Source of the DNA: Imbroritus primus
GTDB lineage: Bacteria; Pseudomonadota; Gammaproteobacteria; Burkholderiales; Burkholderiaceae
Reading direction: 5' to 3'
Length of the DNA: 64,000 nucleotides
NCBI RefSeq assembly: GCF_964332355.1
Contig: NZ_OZ201293.1
Span: forward strand, 3,162,001-3,226,000
The notes below the pieces were generated by a model. It had not been told where the DNA came from. It ran no database searches and saw only the letters and a list, made by a program, of their open reading frames with translations. Both the position numbers and the translations under genes were made by a program. The number at the start of each line of letters is the position of its first letter. Position 1 is the stretch's first letter. This document shows, one piece after another, positions 51,501-60,848 of this stretch.

Positions 51501-53975
51501 TCATTGCGGAGCAGTCGCCGGCAGCGCCGGCGCGGCGGGCGGCACGGCCGGCTGCGGCTGTGCCGGCGGCAGCACGCCGGAGGCTGCGGGTGAAGCTGGC
51601 GGCGAGGATGGAAGCGAGGATGGAAGCGAGGATGGGGGCGGCGCCGGAATCACCGGTCCCGAGGGCAGCACATCGGGCAAGGCGCCGGCAGCATCGGGTG
51701 TGGCCGAGGGCGCGGGCGGCAGCTCCGGCAAGGATTCCGAGGCGGGCGGTACGTCCACGGCGGACACCGGTGTGGGCGGTGCCGCCGGCCGTTTGGCCGG
51801 CACGGCGGGCGCCGCCGGTTCTTCCTTGCCGAACCACTGCGCGAACCACCCTTGCAGGCGCGCCTTCAGCGGATCGAGGAAGCTGGTGTTGTCCGGTTCG
51901 GCAAAGCGCTGCTTGGCATCCACCACGCGCGTGCGCATCGCGCGCTGGAACACCTCGCCGACGATCGGCAGCGCGCTGTGTGCGCCCTGCCCCCAGTAGT
52001 CGCTGCGCAGCGTGACGCGTGCGTCGTTGAAGCCCACCCACGCGCCGGCCACCAGTTGCGGATGCATCATGATGAACCAGCCGTCGGCATTGTCCTGCGT
52101 GGTGCCGGTCTTGCCGGCCACATCGCCGGGAATGCCGAAGCGCGAGCGGATCAGCGTGCCAGTGCCGCGGTCGATCACGTCGCGCATCACGTCGAGCAGC
52201 GTGTAGGCCGTAGCCGGTGCCAGCACGCGCTCGGCACGTGCTGGCCGGAATTCCGCGAGTACCTTGCCGTTGGCATTCTCGATACGCGTGACGAAGACCG
52301 GTTCGCGATAGGCGCCACCGTCGGCAATGGTGCCGTAGGCCGCAACCATTTCCTTGAGCGTGACCGGACTGGTGCCGAGCGCCAGCGACGGCACCGCGTC
52401 GAGCCTGCTCTGGCGCACACCCATCGCCTGCGCCAGTTTGGCCACGCGCGCCGGGCCGGTGTTCTGCATGAGTTGCGCGGTGATGGTGTTCTTGGAGTAG
52501 GCCAGTCCGTAACGCAGGCTCAGCGACTGGCCGCTCGGCGGACCGCCGTCTGTGGGTTTCCAGATCTCACCGCCAGGCAGGCGGAACTCCACTGCCGTAT
52601 CGGGCAGCGTGTCCTCGGGTTTCGCGCCTTGCTGGAAGGCCGCGCCATACACGAAAGGCTTGAAGGTCGAGCCGGGCTGACGTTGTGCCTGCTGTACATG
52701 GTCGAAGGCATCCACGCTGTAATCGCGGCTGCCGACCCAGGCACGGATTGCACCGGTGGCCGGGTCGAGTGCCATGAAGCCGGCTTCGATGCGTGTCTTC
52801 TGGCGGCGCAGCGCGCGGATGAACTCGCGATCGTCGCGCAGCTGGCGCAACGCCTCCTCGGGCTTGCGGCCCTGCTCGACCAGCGTGCGGTACTGCGTCG
52901 ATTCGCGGATAAAGCTGTCGACCAGCGCCGGGCTGTTCTGCCACGCGCCGCGCCAGGTCTGGTCGGCCAGCGCCTGCAGGCGGTCGCCCTGGCGCATCAC
53001 CGCCTGGTTGGCCATGGTCTGCAGCCGGGCGTCGAGCGTGGTGTGTACCACCAGGCCGTCGGCGTCGAGGCTGTAGCCATTGCGGTCGGCCCAGTCGATC
53101 AGCCATTTGCGCAGGTATTCCGCGAAATGCTGGGCCGGGCCCGGCGAGGCCACCTGTCGCGCAAAGTCGATACGCAGGGTGCGCGCCTGCAGGCCCGCGA
53201 GTTTCGCCGCATCGAGCTTGCCGCGCTTGGCCATCTGGGCCAGCACGATATTGCGCCGCTGCACCGAGCGCTCGGGATTGAGCACCGGGTTGTAGTAGCT
53301 GGTGCCCTTGAGCATACCGATCAGCGTCGCGCTCTCGAGCACGTCGAGGCGGCGTGCGGGTTTGTCGAAATAGGTGCGCGCCGCCATCTCGATGCCGTAG
53401 GCGTTGTACAGGAACGGCACGGTGTTGAGATAGGTCTCGAGGATCTCGTCCTTGGTGTAGAGGGCCTCGATCTTCAGCGCGGTGATGGCTTCCTTGAGCT
53501 TGCGCGTCAGCGTGGGCGCGCGGCCGATGTCGTCGGGATAGAGATTGCGCGCCAATTGCTGGGTGATGGTCGAGCCGCCCTGCCGGTCGCCGGAGAACGT
53601 GCGCAGGGCCGCGCCGCCGATGCGCCGCCAGTCGAGCCCGAAATGGTCGCGGAAGCGGTGGTCCTCGGTGGCGATCAGCGCGTCGATGACAAACGGCGAG
53701 ACCTGGTCGAGCGTCACCCACTCGCGGTTCGCGCGCTTGAACACCGCCAGCTCCTTGCCATCCGCCGACAGCACCTGCGCAGGCTGATCGATCTTGGCCT
53801 TGCGAATGTCGCCGATGCCGGGCGTGAAAGGCACCAGCAGCAGTGCATAGAGCAGAAACAGCGCGGGAACCGCCGCCACTGCCAGCACGATATCGCGCCG
53901 CGTCGGATGGCGCAGGCGCGCACCGAAGCGGCCGAATACCTCGACGGCCAGGCTTTTCAGATGTTGCGGGGTCAT
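51501..53975 (-). CDS. Bifunctional penicillin-binding protein 1A-type (glycosyltransferase/transpeptidase)
   Basis: Peptidoglycan synthase of 824 residues anchored by one N-terminal membrane helix (about residues 29-50). The GT51 domain has ATEDHRFRDHFG (catalytic glutamate about residue 104) and RQGGSTITQQLARNLY, and the transpeptidase domain has STFK (Ser436), SKN (494-496) and KTGTT (622). A Pro/Ala/Ser-rich tail from about residue 718 to the end is unusual and carries a triple repeat. PBP1A versus PBP1C cannot be settled; the C-terminal 1C-type biosynthetic domain is not seen. Confidence 0.92.
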   Translation of the reverse strand: MTPQHLKSLAVEVFGRFGARLRHPTRRDIVLAVAAVPALFLLYALLLVPFTPGIGDIRKAKIDQPAQVLSADGKELAVFKRANREWVTLDQVSPFVIDALIATEDHRFRDHFGLDWRRIGGAALRTFSGDRQGGSTITQQLARNLYPDDIGRAPTLTRKLKEAITALKIEALYTKDEILETYLNTVPFLYNAYGIEMAARTYFDKPARRLDVLESATLIGMLKGTSYYNPVLNPERSVQRRNIVLAQMAKRGKLDAAKLAGLQARTLRIDFARQVASPGPAQHFAEYLRKWLIDWADRNGYSLDADGLVVHTTLDARLQTMANQAVMRQGDRLQALADQTWRGAWQNSPALVDSFIRESTQYRTLVEQGRKPEEALRQLRDDREFIRALRRQKTRIEAGFMALDPATGAIRAWVGSRDYSVDAFDHVQQAQRQPGSTFKPFVYGAAFQQGAKPEDTLPDTAVEFRLPGGEIWKPTDGGPPSGQSLSLRYGLAYSKNTITAQLMQNTGPARVAKLAQAMGVRQSRLDAVPSLALGTSPVTLKEMVAAYGTIADGGAYREPVFVTRIENANGKVLAEFRPARAERVLAPATAYTLLDVMRDVIDRGTGTLIRSRFGIPGDVAGKTGTTQDNADGWFIMMHPQLVAGAWVGFNDARVTLRSDYWGQGAHSALPIVGEVFQRAMRTRVVDAKQRFAEPDNTSFLDPLKARLQGWFAQWFGKEEPAAPAVPAKRPAAPPTPVSAVDVPPASESLPELPPAPSATPDAAGALPDVLPSGPVIPAPPPSSLPSSLPSSPPASPAASGVLPPAQPQPAVPPAAPALPATAPQ
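51602..51637. repeat. 12-bp direct repeats in the PBP tail
   Basis: Three consecutive copies of GCGAGGATGGAA (the last imperfect) encode SSLP-type repeats in the Pro-rich C-terminal tail of the penicillin-binding protein. Confidence 0.7.
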
Positions 53976-54110
53976 GACACCAGCATCATGGGGGCATGGC
54001 GCGCCTGGGCGCGCGGGCGGGGGCGGAAGATTGGCATTGTAGCGGCAGGCGTGGCGGCCGGGGCAAACCGGACGGGCGGCGCATCAAGACGATGTCGCCG
54101 GCCGGTCCGT

Positions 54111-55616
54111 TTACTGGAAGGCCACTTCAGCAAAGCTGCGCAGCTTGCGGCTGTGGAGGCGGTCCACGCCCTGCCGCCGCAGCGTTTCGAGCGCGGCGAT
54201 GCCGATGCGCAGATGCTGGTCGACGCGGGCGCGGTAGAAATGGTTGGCCATGCCTGGCAGCTTGATCTCGCCATGTAGCGGCTTGTCGCTCACGCACAGT
54301 AGCGTGCCGTAGGGCACGCGGAAGCGGAAGCCGTTGGCGGCGATGGTGGCGCTTTCCATGTCGAGCGCGATGGCGCGGCTCTGGCTGAAGCGCCGCTCGG
54401 GCGTGCGGTGCGGCAACAGCTCCCAGTTGCGGTTGTCGGTGCTGGCCACCGTGCCGGTGCGCATGATGCGCTTCAATTCGTAACCGGTCAGCTGCGTCAC
54501 TTCGGCAACGGCATCCTCGAGCGCCACCTGCACCTCGGCCAGCGGCGGAATTGGCACCCACAGCGGCACGTCTTCATCGAGCACATGGTCCTCGCGTACG
54601 TAGGCATGCGCCAGCACGTAGTCGCCGAGCTGCTGCGTGGTGCGCAGGCCGGCGCAGTGGCCGAGCATCAGCCACACATGTGGGCGCAGCACGGCAATGT
54701 GGTCGGTGATGGTCTTGGCGTTTGCCGGCCCTACGCCGATGTTCACCATGGTGATGCCGCTGCCGTCGGCGCGGATCAGGTGGTAGGCCGGCATCTGCGG
54801 CAGGCGCGGCGGCGGCGTGCCTGGATCGTCCGCGCCGTTGCCCACGCGCCGGTGGATTACGTTACCTGGTTCGACGAAGGCGATGTAGCCGTCGTCATCG
54901 GTGGGCGTGGCGGCATCGGGCGCACGGTTCATCATCTCGTGGCCGAGGCGTACGAACTCGTCGATGTAGAACTGGTAGTTCGTGAACATCACGAAGTTCT
55001 GGAAATGCTCCGGCGCGGTGCCGGTGTAGTGGCGCAGGCGCTGCAGCGAATAATCGACGCGCGGCGCGGTGAACAGCGCCAGTGGCTGCGCCTGGCCCGG
55101 CACGATGTCATAGATGCCGTTGGCGATGCCGTCGTCCATGGCCGACAGGTCCGGCAGGTCGAACAGGTCGCGCAACAGGCGGCGGCGCTCGAGGCTCAGG
55201 TCGCCTTCGATGTGGTAGTGCTCGGCGAACGAGAAATGCACGGGAATCGGTTGCGAGCTGGTGCCGATCTCCAGCTGCAGCCCTGCGTTGCCCTCATGGT
55301 TGGCCAGCAGCAGGCGGAACTGTTCCTCGTAGTAGTTGGCGAACAGGTCGGGCCGCGTGAGCGTGGTCTCGAACGTGCCCGGACCGGAAACGAAACCATA
55401 CGACAGCCGCGAATCGGCGCGCGCCACGCTGTCGGTATGGAAGCGTACGAACGGATAGCAGGCGCGCACGCGCGCGTTCGGCGTATCGCCGGTGACGAAA
55501 CGGTGCAGGTGCTCGCGCAGATGGGCAATGCTGTTGTCGTAGATGGTACGCACGCACGCCATGGCGGCGGCAGGGTCGTCGAAACGGGCGGGGGCGATGT
55601 ATTGCGGTGTGAGCAA
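54111..55616 (-). CDS. amn: AMP nucleosidase
   Basis: Hydrolyses AMP to adenine and ribose 5-phosphate. The 501-residue length is normal, with a distinctive N-terminal domain and a C-terminal nucleoside-phosphorylase-like catalytic domain (VNIGVGPANAKTITDHIAVLRPHVWLMLGHCAGLR and the FSQSRAIALDMESATIAANGFR block). The start is TTG at 55616 with CGGGAG seven bases ahead; no earlier ATG fits. A single-gene unit divergent from an MFS transporter gene. Confidence 0.93.
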   Translation of the reverse strand: MLTPQYIAPARFDDPAAAMACVRTIYDNSIAHLREHLHRFVTGDTPNARVRACYPFVRFHTDSVARADSRLSYGFVSGPGTFETTLTRPDLFANYYEEQFRLLLANHEGNAGLQLEIGTSSQPIPVHFSFAEHYHIEGDLSLERRRLLRDLFDLPDLSAMDDGIANGIYDIVPGQAQPLALFTAPRVDYSLQRLRHYTGTAPEHFQNFVMFTNYQFYIDEFVRLGHEMMNRAPDAATPTDDDGYIAFVEPGNVIHRRVGNGADDPGTPPPRLPQMPAYHLIRADGSGITMVNIGVGPANAKTITDHIAVLRPHVWLMLGHCAGLRTTQQLGDYVLAHAYVREDHVLDEDVPLWVPIPPLAEVQVALEDAVAEVTQLTGYELKRIMRTGTVASTDNRNWELLPHRTPERRFSQSRAIALDMESATIAANGFRFRVPYGTLLCVSDKPLHGEIKLPGMANHFYRARVDQHLRIGIAALETLRRQGVDRLHSRKLRSFAEVAFQ

Positions 55617-55860
55617 CGTGCGACTCCCGGAAAGGTCGTGAGCAGGTCGGAGCGGGTGGCCGCCGGCACGGCAGGCCGTTGCGGATATTGTACGGGTTGC
55701 GCATGACGAATGCGATGCGCGGCGCCGTCACAGGCGTGTCATGATGGCCGTTGCCGAGCGCCGTACAATCGGTTGCCGGTTTCCCCAGCTGCCACATGGA
55801 TCGCCATACTGGTCGCTGCACGCCGCATTTGTCCTTGCGTGTTTCCATCCGAGCCTTGCC

Positions 55861-57066
55861 ATGCACTCTCGCTCCGCCTCGTCGTCCCGCCTGCCGCCGG
55901 CCATCTGGGCGCTGGGTTGCGTCAGTCTGCTGATGGATATTTCGTCCGAACTGATCCACAGCCTGCTGCCGGTCTTCATGGTCACCACGCTGGCGGCCAG
56001 CGCCACCATGGTGGGCCTGATCGAGGGCGCGGCGGAAGCCACCGCGCTGGTGCTCAAGGTGTTCTCGGGCGTCATCAGCGACTACTGGGGCAAGCGCAAG
56101 CCGCTGGCACTGTTCGGCTACGGGCTCGGGGCGCTGTCCAAACCCCTGTTCGCGCTGGCCTTGAGCCCCGGCATGGTGCTCGGTGCGCGCCTGATCGACC
56201 GTGTCGGCAAGGGCGTGCGCGGCGCCCCGCGCGATGCCCTGGTGGCTGATCTCGCGCCGCCCGGCATGCGCGGCGCGGCGTTCGGCCTGCGTCAGGCGCT
56301 CGACACCGTCGGAGCGTTCCTCGGCCCCTTGCTGGCCATTGGCCTGATGCTGCTGTGGGCCGGCGATTTTCGCGCGGTGTTCTGGGTCGCCATTATCCCG
56401 GCCGCGCTGTCGGTGGCAGTGCTCGCGCTGGGCGTGCGCGAACCCGATCATCCACGCGGACCGGTGCGGAGCAATCCGATCAGTCGTGCCAATCTCGCCC
56501 GGCTCGATCGCGCCTATTGGGGTGTCGTGATCGTGGGGGCGCTGTTTACGCTGGCCCGTTTTTCAGAAGCCTTTCTCGTGTTGCGTGCGCTCGATGGTGG
56601 CCTGCCGGTCGCGTGGACGCCCTTGGTGCTGATTGCCATGAACGTGGTCTATGCCGCCGCCGCCTATCCATGCGGCCGGCTCGCGGACCGGGTGTCGCAC
56701 GGGCGTCTGCTGGCGCTCGGACTGGTGTTGCTGATCGCCGCCGACGTGGCACTGGCAATGGGCGCGCACGGTGGCTGGCTGTGGGGCGGGATCCTGCTGT
56801 GGGGCCTGCACATGGCCATGACACAGGGGTTGCTGGCAGCCATGGTGGCCGATACCGCGCCGGCCGACCTGCGCGGCACGGCCTATGGTTTCTTCAATCT
56901 TGTCAGCGGCGGCGCGCTGTTGTTGGCGAGCGTGCTGGCCGGCGTGCTGTGGGACCGCAGCGGTCCGGCGCTCACCTTTACCGTCGGCGCCGGTCTTGCC
57001 GCCGCAGCGCTGGCGGCCTTGCCACTGTTGGTGCGTCCTGCGTCCATCCCCGGGCCGGTACGCTGA
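55861..57066 (+). CDS. Major facilitator superfamily transporter
   Basis: Inner-membrane permease of 401 residues with about 12 hydrophobic segments, typical of MFS. The region after TM2 contains FSGVISDYWGKRKPLALFGYGL (the G-x-x-x-D/R-x-x-G-R/K-R-K signature), RLIDRVGKGVRGAPRDALVADL and PAYGFFNLVSGGALLLASV-like sequence late. No substrate can be named from context. ATG 55861 begins a hydrophilic lead; the frame continues upstream without hydrophobic or conserved character. Confidence 0.85.
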   Translation: MHSRSASSSRLPPAIWALGCVSLLMDISSELIHSLLPVFMVTTLAASATMVGLIEGAAEATALVLKVFSGVISDYWGKRKPLALFGYGLGALSKPLFALALSPGMVLGARLIDRVGKGVRGAPRDALVADLAPPGMRGAAFGLRQALDTVGAFLGPLLAIGLMLLWAGDFRAVFWVAIIPAALSVAVLALGVREPDHPRGPVRSNPISRANLARLDRAYWGVVIVGALFTLARFSEAFLVLRALDGGLPVAWTPLVLIAMNVVYAAAAYPCGRLADRVSHGRLLALGLVLLIAADVALAMGAHGGWLWGGILLWGLHMAMTQGLLAAMVADTAPADLRGTAYGFFNLVSGGALLLASVLAGVLWDRSGPALTFTVGAGLAAAALAALPLLVRPASIPGPVR

Positions 57067-57105
57067 TGGCGTGGGCGGCGACCCGAAGACTTTCGCGGCA
57101 GAACG

Positions 57106-57135
57106 ATTGTCCTCTATACTGAGAGCAATTGTCCT
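57106..57135 (+). promoter_or_regulatory. Paired direct repeats flanking a -10 upstream of the LexA-like gene
   Basis: ATTGTCCT occurs at 57106-57113 and 57128-57135, exactly 22 bp (two helical turns) apart, on either side of a TATACT -10 (57115-57120). A weak CTCT-N6-AGAG inverted repeat lies between. The canonical LexA SOS box is not present. Candidate operator for self-regulation by the adjacent regulator. Confidence 0.4.
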
Positions 57136-57196
57136 GCTGCCGCCTCGCAGCTGGCATCCCGGTCGACATCTATTCCCGTTTTAGCCGAGCCGCCCC

Positions 57197-57790
57197 ATGC
57201 AACCCGCCGATCTCTCGCGTTACCTGGGCCAGTTGCGCGATTACTACCGCGCCGAGTCCATCATTCCCTCCACCACGCAGTTGGGCGCCCTGTGGGGCGT
57301 GGAAGCGCGTTCCTGGGCCCACCGCATCGCCGTACGCCTCAAGGAGGAACGTTTCCTTGAAGACGCGCCCGGCAACCGACTGCGCCCGGGGCCGCGCTTT
57401 TTCGAGCGTCCGCTGGCGGGCCGCGTGCGTGCTGGCTTGCCGGAAGCCGCGGCGGATGCGCCGGCCGATGTGGTGACCATCGACAGTTACCTGATCGACA
57501 AGCCGTCGGACACCGTGGTCTTCAAGGTCAAGGGCGATTCGATGATCGATGCCGCTATCCAGGATGGCGATTTCGTCGTGATCGAACGGCGCACCACGGC
57601 GCGCGTCGGCGAGATCGTGCTGGCCATGGTCGATGACGAATTCACGCTGAAATACCTGGCGCAGGATGCGGCCGGCTACTACCTTGAAGCGGCCAATGCG
57701 GCCTACGGGCCGATCCGCCCGGCGCGGGCGCTGGAAATCTATGGCGTCTATATCGGCCTGTTCCGCAAGGCCGGGCGGCCGCGCGCATGA
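57197..57790 (+). CDS. LexA-like regulator with S24 self-cleavage domain
   Basis: A 197-residue protein with an N-terminal winged-HTH-like region (about residues 1-60; LRDYYRAESIIPSTTQLGALWGVEARSWAHRIAVRLKEERFL in shortened form) and a C-terminal peptidase S24 domain. The catalytic serine is in VKGDSMIDA (about residue 113) and the lysine in FTLKYLAQDA (about 150). An Ala-Gly in the RVRAGLPEAA stretch sits where LexA/UmuD cleave. It is therefore a LexA paralogue, not the housekeeping SOS repressor necessarily. The helicase gene follows with a 4-bp overlap. Confidence 0.82.
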   Translation: MQPADLSRYLGQLRDYYRAESIIPSTTQLGALWGVEARSWAHRIAVRLKEERFLEDAPGNRLRPGPRFFERPLAGRVRAGLPEAAADAPADVVTIDSYLIDKPSDTVVFKVKGDSMIDAAIQDGDFVVIERRTTARVGEIVLAMVDDEFTLKYLAQDAAGYYLEAANAAYGPIRPARALEIYGVYIGLFRKAGRPRA

Positions 57791-59904
57791 GCGCCGTGTT
57801 CGACGCGGCAGCGACCGGGGGGCAGCCCGCCCCAGGTGCGGCAGACACGCCCGCGTATCTGGCCAGCCTCAACCCCGAGCAATGCACCGCCGCGCTGCAT
57901 GCCGCCGCTGACGGTCCGCTGCTGGTGATCGCCGGCGCTGGTTCGGGCAAGACCAACACGCTGGCGCACCGCGTCGCGCATCTCGTCTTCAGCGGTGCCG
58001 ATCCGCAGCGCATCCTGCTGCTGACTTTCTCGCGCCGCGCCGCCGCCGAAATGGAGCGGCGTGTCGGGCAGATCATCAACCGTGTGCTCGGCGCCCCGGC
58101 CGGGCAGCGGCCGCCGGTATTCCCATGGGCCGGCACCTTCCACGGCGTGGGCGCACGGCTGCTGCGCGAGGTGGCCGAGCAGATCGGCCTGTCGCCCGAC
58201 TTCACCATCCACGACCGCGCCGATGCCGAGGACATGCTGGCGCTGGTGCGGCACGATCTTGGCCTCGACGCCACGCGGGACCGCTTTCCCACCAAGGCCA
58301 CCTGCCTGGCGATCTACTCGCGCGCCGTGAACAGCGAGGCGGACCTGTCCGCCGTGCTGCGCACCGCCTTTCCGTGGTGCGCGCAATGGGAGGCGGAACT
58401 GGCCGAACTGTTCGAAAGCTACGTGGCTGCCAAGCAGGCGCAGCACGTGCTCGACTACGACGACCTGCTGCTGTACTGGGCGCACCTGATGCAGGAGCCT
58501 GCACTGGCTGCGCAACTGCGGGCGCGCTTCGATCACATCCTGGTGGACGAGTACCAGGACACCAACCGCCTGCAGGCCTCCATCCTGCTGGCGCTGCGGC
58601 CCGACGGGCGCGGCCTGACGGTGGTCGGCGACGATGCGCAGTCCATCTATTCCTTTCGTGCGGCCACGGTCCGCAACATCCTCGATTTTCCTCGCCACTT
58701 CGATCCGCCGGCGCGCATCGTCACGCTCTCCCGCAACTACCGCTCGACGCCGCCGATCCTCGCCGCATCGAATGCCATCATCGGCCTCGCGCCCGAGCGT
58801 TATGCCAAGGACCTGTGGAGCACGCGCGACGGCGGGCAGAAGCCGCGTCTCGTGTCGGTGGCTGACGAGGCCGAGCAGGCGCGCTGTGTCGCCGCCTCGG
58901 TGCTCGCCCATCGCGAGCAGGGCATGGCGCTCAAGGCGCAGGCGGCGCTGTTCCGCACGGCCAGCCACAGCGCGCAGCTCGAGATCGAACTGGTGCGGCG
59001 CAATATTCCGTTCGTGAAATTCGGCGGGCTGAAGTTTCTCGAGGCCACGCACGTCAAGGACGTGCTCTCGATGCTGCGCTGGGCGCAGAATCCGCGCAAC
59101 CGCATCGCCGGTTTTCGCGTCGTGCGGCTACTGCCTGGCATCGGTCCAGTGAGCGCTACGCGTTTGCTCGATGCCATGGACGCGTCGGCCGATCCGCTGG
59201 CGGCCCTGCTCGCCTTCCGCATGCCCGCTGCGGCAGCAGAGGCCTGGGCCGCATTTGCCCCGCTGTTTGCCATGCTGCACCGGGAGCGTTCCGCGTGGCC
59301 TGCGGAGGTCGGTGCGGTGGCGCGCTGGTATGCGCCGCATCTCGAGCGCCTGCATGACGACGCGGCGGTGCGCAGCGGCGACATCGATCAGCTTGAACGC
59401 ATCGCCGCCACGTATGCCTCGCGTGAGCGTTTCCTGACCGAGCTGACGCTCGATCCGCCGGAAGCGTCGAGTGGCGAATCCGGCGTGCCGCTGCGCGATG
59501 ATGACTACATGGTGCTGTCAACCATCCACTCGGCCAAGGGGCAGGAGTGGCGCGCGGTGTCGATCCTCAACGTGGTCGATGGCTGCATGCCCTCGGATCT
59601 GGCGACCGGCTCGCAGGATGAGATCGAAGAGGAGCGCCGCCTGCTGTACGTGGGTATGACGCGGGCGCGCGATCATCTGCAGCTGATCGTGCCGCAGCGC
59701 TTCTATGTGCCGCAGCAAAAGTACGGTGACCGCCACGTGCTCGCAGGGCGCAGCCGCTTCATTTCCAACGTCGTGGCGCGCACCTTCGAGACGTGCTCGT
59801 GGCCACCCCCGCCGCCGCTCGAGCCGCTGCCGCCCTCGCGTCGCCCGCCGCCCGCCGCCATCGATATGCTGGCGCGGATGCGCGGGCAGTGGAAGGTGCG
59901 CTAA
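57787..59904 (+). CDS. UvrD/Rep-family ATP-dependent DNA helicase
   Basis: Superfamily 1A helicase of 705 residues. Motif I is GAGSGKTNTLAHRVA, Ia FSRRAAAEM, II DEYQDTN, III VGDDAQSIYSFRAA, IV SRNYRST, V STIHSAKGQEWRAVSILNVVDG in two pieces, and VI EERRLLYVGMTRARDHL. All motifs are intact. ATGA overlap with the LexA-like gene means tight translational coupling. A DNA repair or damage role is likely, but it is not the usual stand-alone uvrD, so its specific role is open. Confidence 0.9.
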   Translation: MSAVFDAAATGGQPAPGAADTPAYLASLNPEQCTAALHAAADGPLLVIAGAGSGKTNTLAHRVAHLVFSGADPQRILLLTFSRRAAAEMERRVGQIINRVLGAPAGQRPPVFPWAGTFHGVGARLLREVAEQIGLSPDFTIHDRADAEDMLALVRHDLGLDATRDRFPTKATCLAIYSRAVNSEADLSAVLRTAFPWCAQWEAELAELFESYVAAKQAQHVLDYDDLLLYWAHLMQEPALAAQLRARFDHILVDEYQDTNRLQASILLALRPDGRGLTVVGDDAQSIYSFRAATVRNILDFPRHFDPPARIVTLSRNYRSTPPILAASNAIIGLAPERYAKDLWSTRDGGQKPRLVSVADEAEQARCVAASVLAHREQGMALKAQAALFRTASHSAQLEIELVRRNIPFVKFGGLKFLEATHVKDVLSMLRWAQNPRNRIAGFRVVRLLPGIGPVSATRLLDAMDASADPLAALLAFRMPAAAAEAWAAFAPLFAMLHRERSAWPAEVGAVARWYAPHLERLHDDAAVRSGDIDQLERIAATYASRERFLTELTLDPPEASSGESGVPLRDDDYMVLSTIHSAKGQEWRAVSILNVVDGCMPSDLATGSQDEIEEERRLLYVGMTRARDHLQLIVPQRFYVPQQKYGDRHVLAGRSRFISNVVARTFETCSWPPPPPLEPLPPSRRPPPAAIDMLARMRGQWKVR

Positions 59905-60029
59905 GATCGCGGTTCGATATTGCCGGAACTGCTACCCAAGGCTGTACCGATCCTTCGCGCGCTTTCGCCCTTCGACGCTTGAGCCCGCCCTTACCGCAGC
60001 ATGGACTTTTTTTAGCTGGAACTGCCGAC

Positions 60030-60713
60030 ATGACCACGACGTTGCCCGCCATCGAAATCGAAACCGCACCGAATCCCGACTTCTCCGTCATCTGGATGCA
60101 TGGCCTCGGCGCGGACGGCAGCGATTTCGTGCCGGTGGTGCCTGAGCTCGGCCTGTCCGAGGATGTCGCAGTGCGCTTCGTGTTTCCTCATGCGCCGACG
60201 ATTCCGGTGACCATCAACAACGGCTACGTGATGCGCGCGTGGTACGACATCGTCGCCATTGACGGCGGTGCGCGCCACGCCGACGAGGCCGGGATCCGCG
60301 CCTCGCGCGACATCGTGCGCAAGCTGATCGAACGCGAGAACGGACGCGGCGTGCCGACCTCGCGCATCGTGCTGGCCGGTTTCTCGCAAGGCGGCGCGAT
60401 TGCCTATATCGCCGGTCTCACGCATCCCGAGGCGCTGGCCGGGATCATCGCGCTGTCGACGTACATTCCCGCCCCGGCCCTGCTCGCTGCCGAGTTCGAT
60501 CCCGCCAACCGTGCGACGCCGGTGTTCGCCGCCCATGGCACGCAGGATGGCGTGGTGCCGCTGCAGCTCGGCGAGCAGGCACGGCAGGTGCTGACGGACC
60601 TCGGCAATCCGCTCGAGTGGCGCACCTATCCGATGGCGCACTCCGTGTGCCTCGAGGAAATCACCGAGATCGGCGCATGGCTGACCGCGCGCATCGGTAC
60701 ACGCGCGGCCTGA
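60030..60713 (+). CDS. Alpha/beta hydrolase, carboxylesterase/phospholipase (EstB-type)
   Basis: A 227-residue cytosolic serine esterase. HGLGADGSDFVPVVPEL is the oxyanion side, GFSQGGAIAYIAGL holds the nucleophile serine, and FAAHGTQDGVVPLQLG and MAHSVCLEEI carry the acid and histidine. ATG 60030 starts the conserved part; GGA is about nine bases ahead. Family members cleave short acyl esters; the biological substrate is unknown. Confidence 0.9.
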   Translation: MTTTLPAIEIETAPNPDFSVIWMHGLGADGSDFVPVVPELGLSEDVAVRFVFPHAPTIPVTINNGYVMRAWYDIVAIDGGARHADEAGIRASRDIVRKLIERENGRGVPTSRIVLAGFSQGGAIAYIAGLTHPEALAGIIALSTYIPAPALLAAEFDPANRATPVFAAHGTQDGVVPLQLGEQARQVLTDLGNPLEWRTYPMAHSVCLEEITEIGAWLTARIGTRAA

Positions 60714-60807
60714 GGGTTGCCTGAGCGGCTGCGCCAGCGTGCCGCGGCACCATGGCGCGGTCCACTCCACCGCGACGGCGAAGTATCCCTCCCCGCCCCC
60801 GGTCCAA

Positions 60808-60840
60808 TAAGCGCTCAGTAAGCGCCCAGTAAGCGCCTGG
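60808..60840. repeat. Three tandem 11-bp direct repeats
   Basis: TAAGCGCTCAG, TAAGCGCCCAG and TAAGCGCCTGG are consecutive, ending eight bases from the stop codon of the FMN reductase gene. Confidence 0.6.
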
Positions 60841-60848
60841 TGCGGCGC

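Noticed and set aside
51852..54278. An 808-codon plus-strand frame opposite the penicillin-binding protein
   Set aside because: Antisense to a gene with all PBP catalytic motifs; the frame lacks any recognisable domain.
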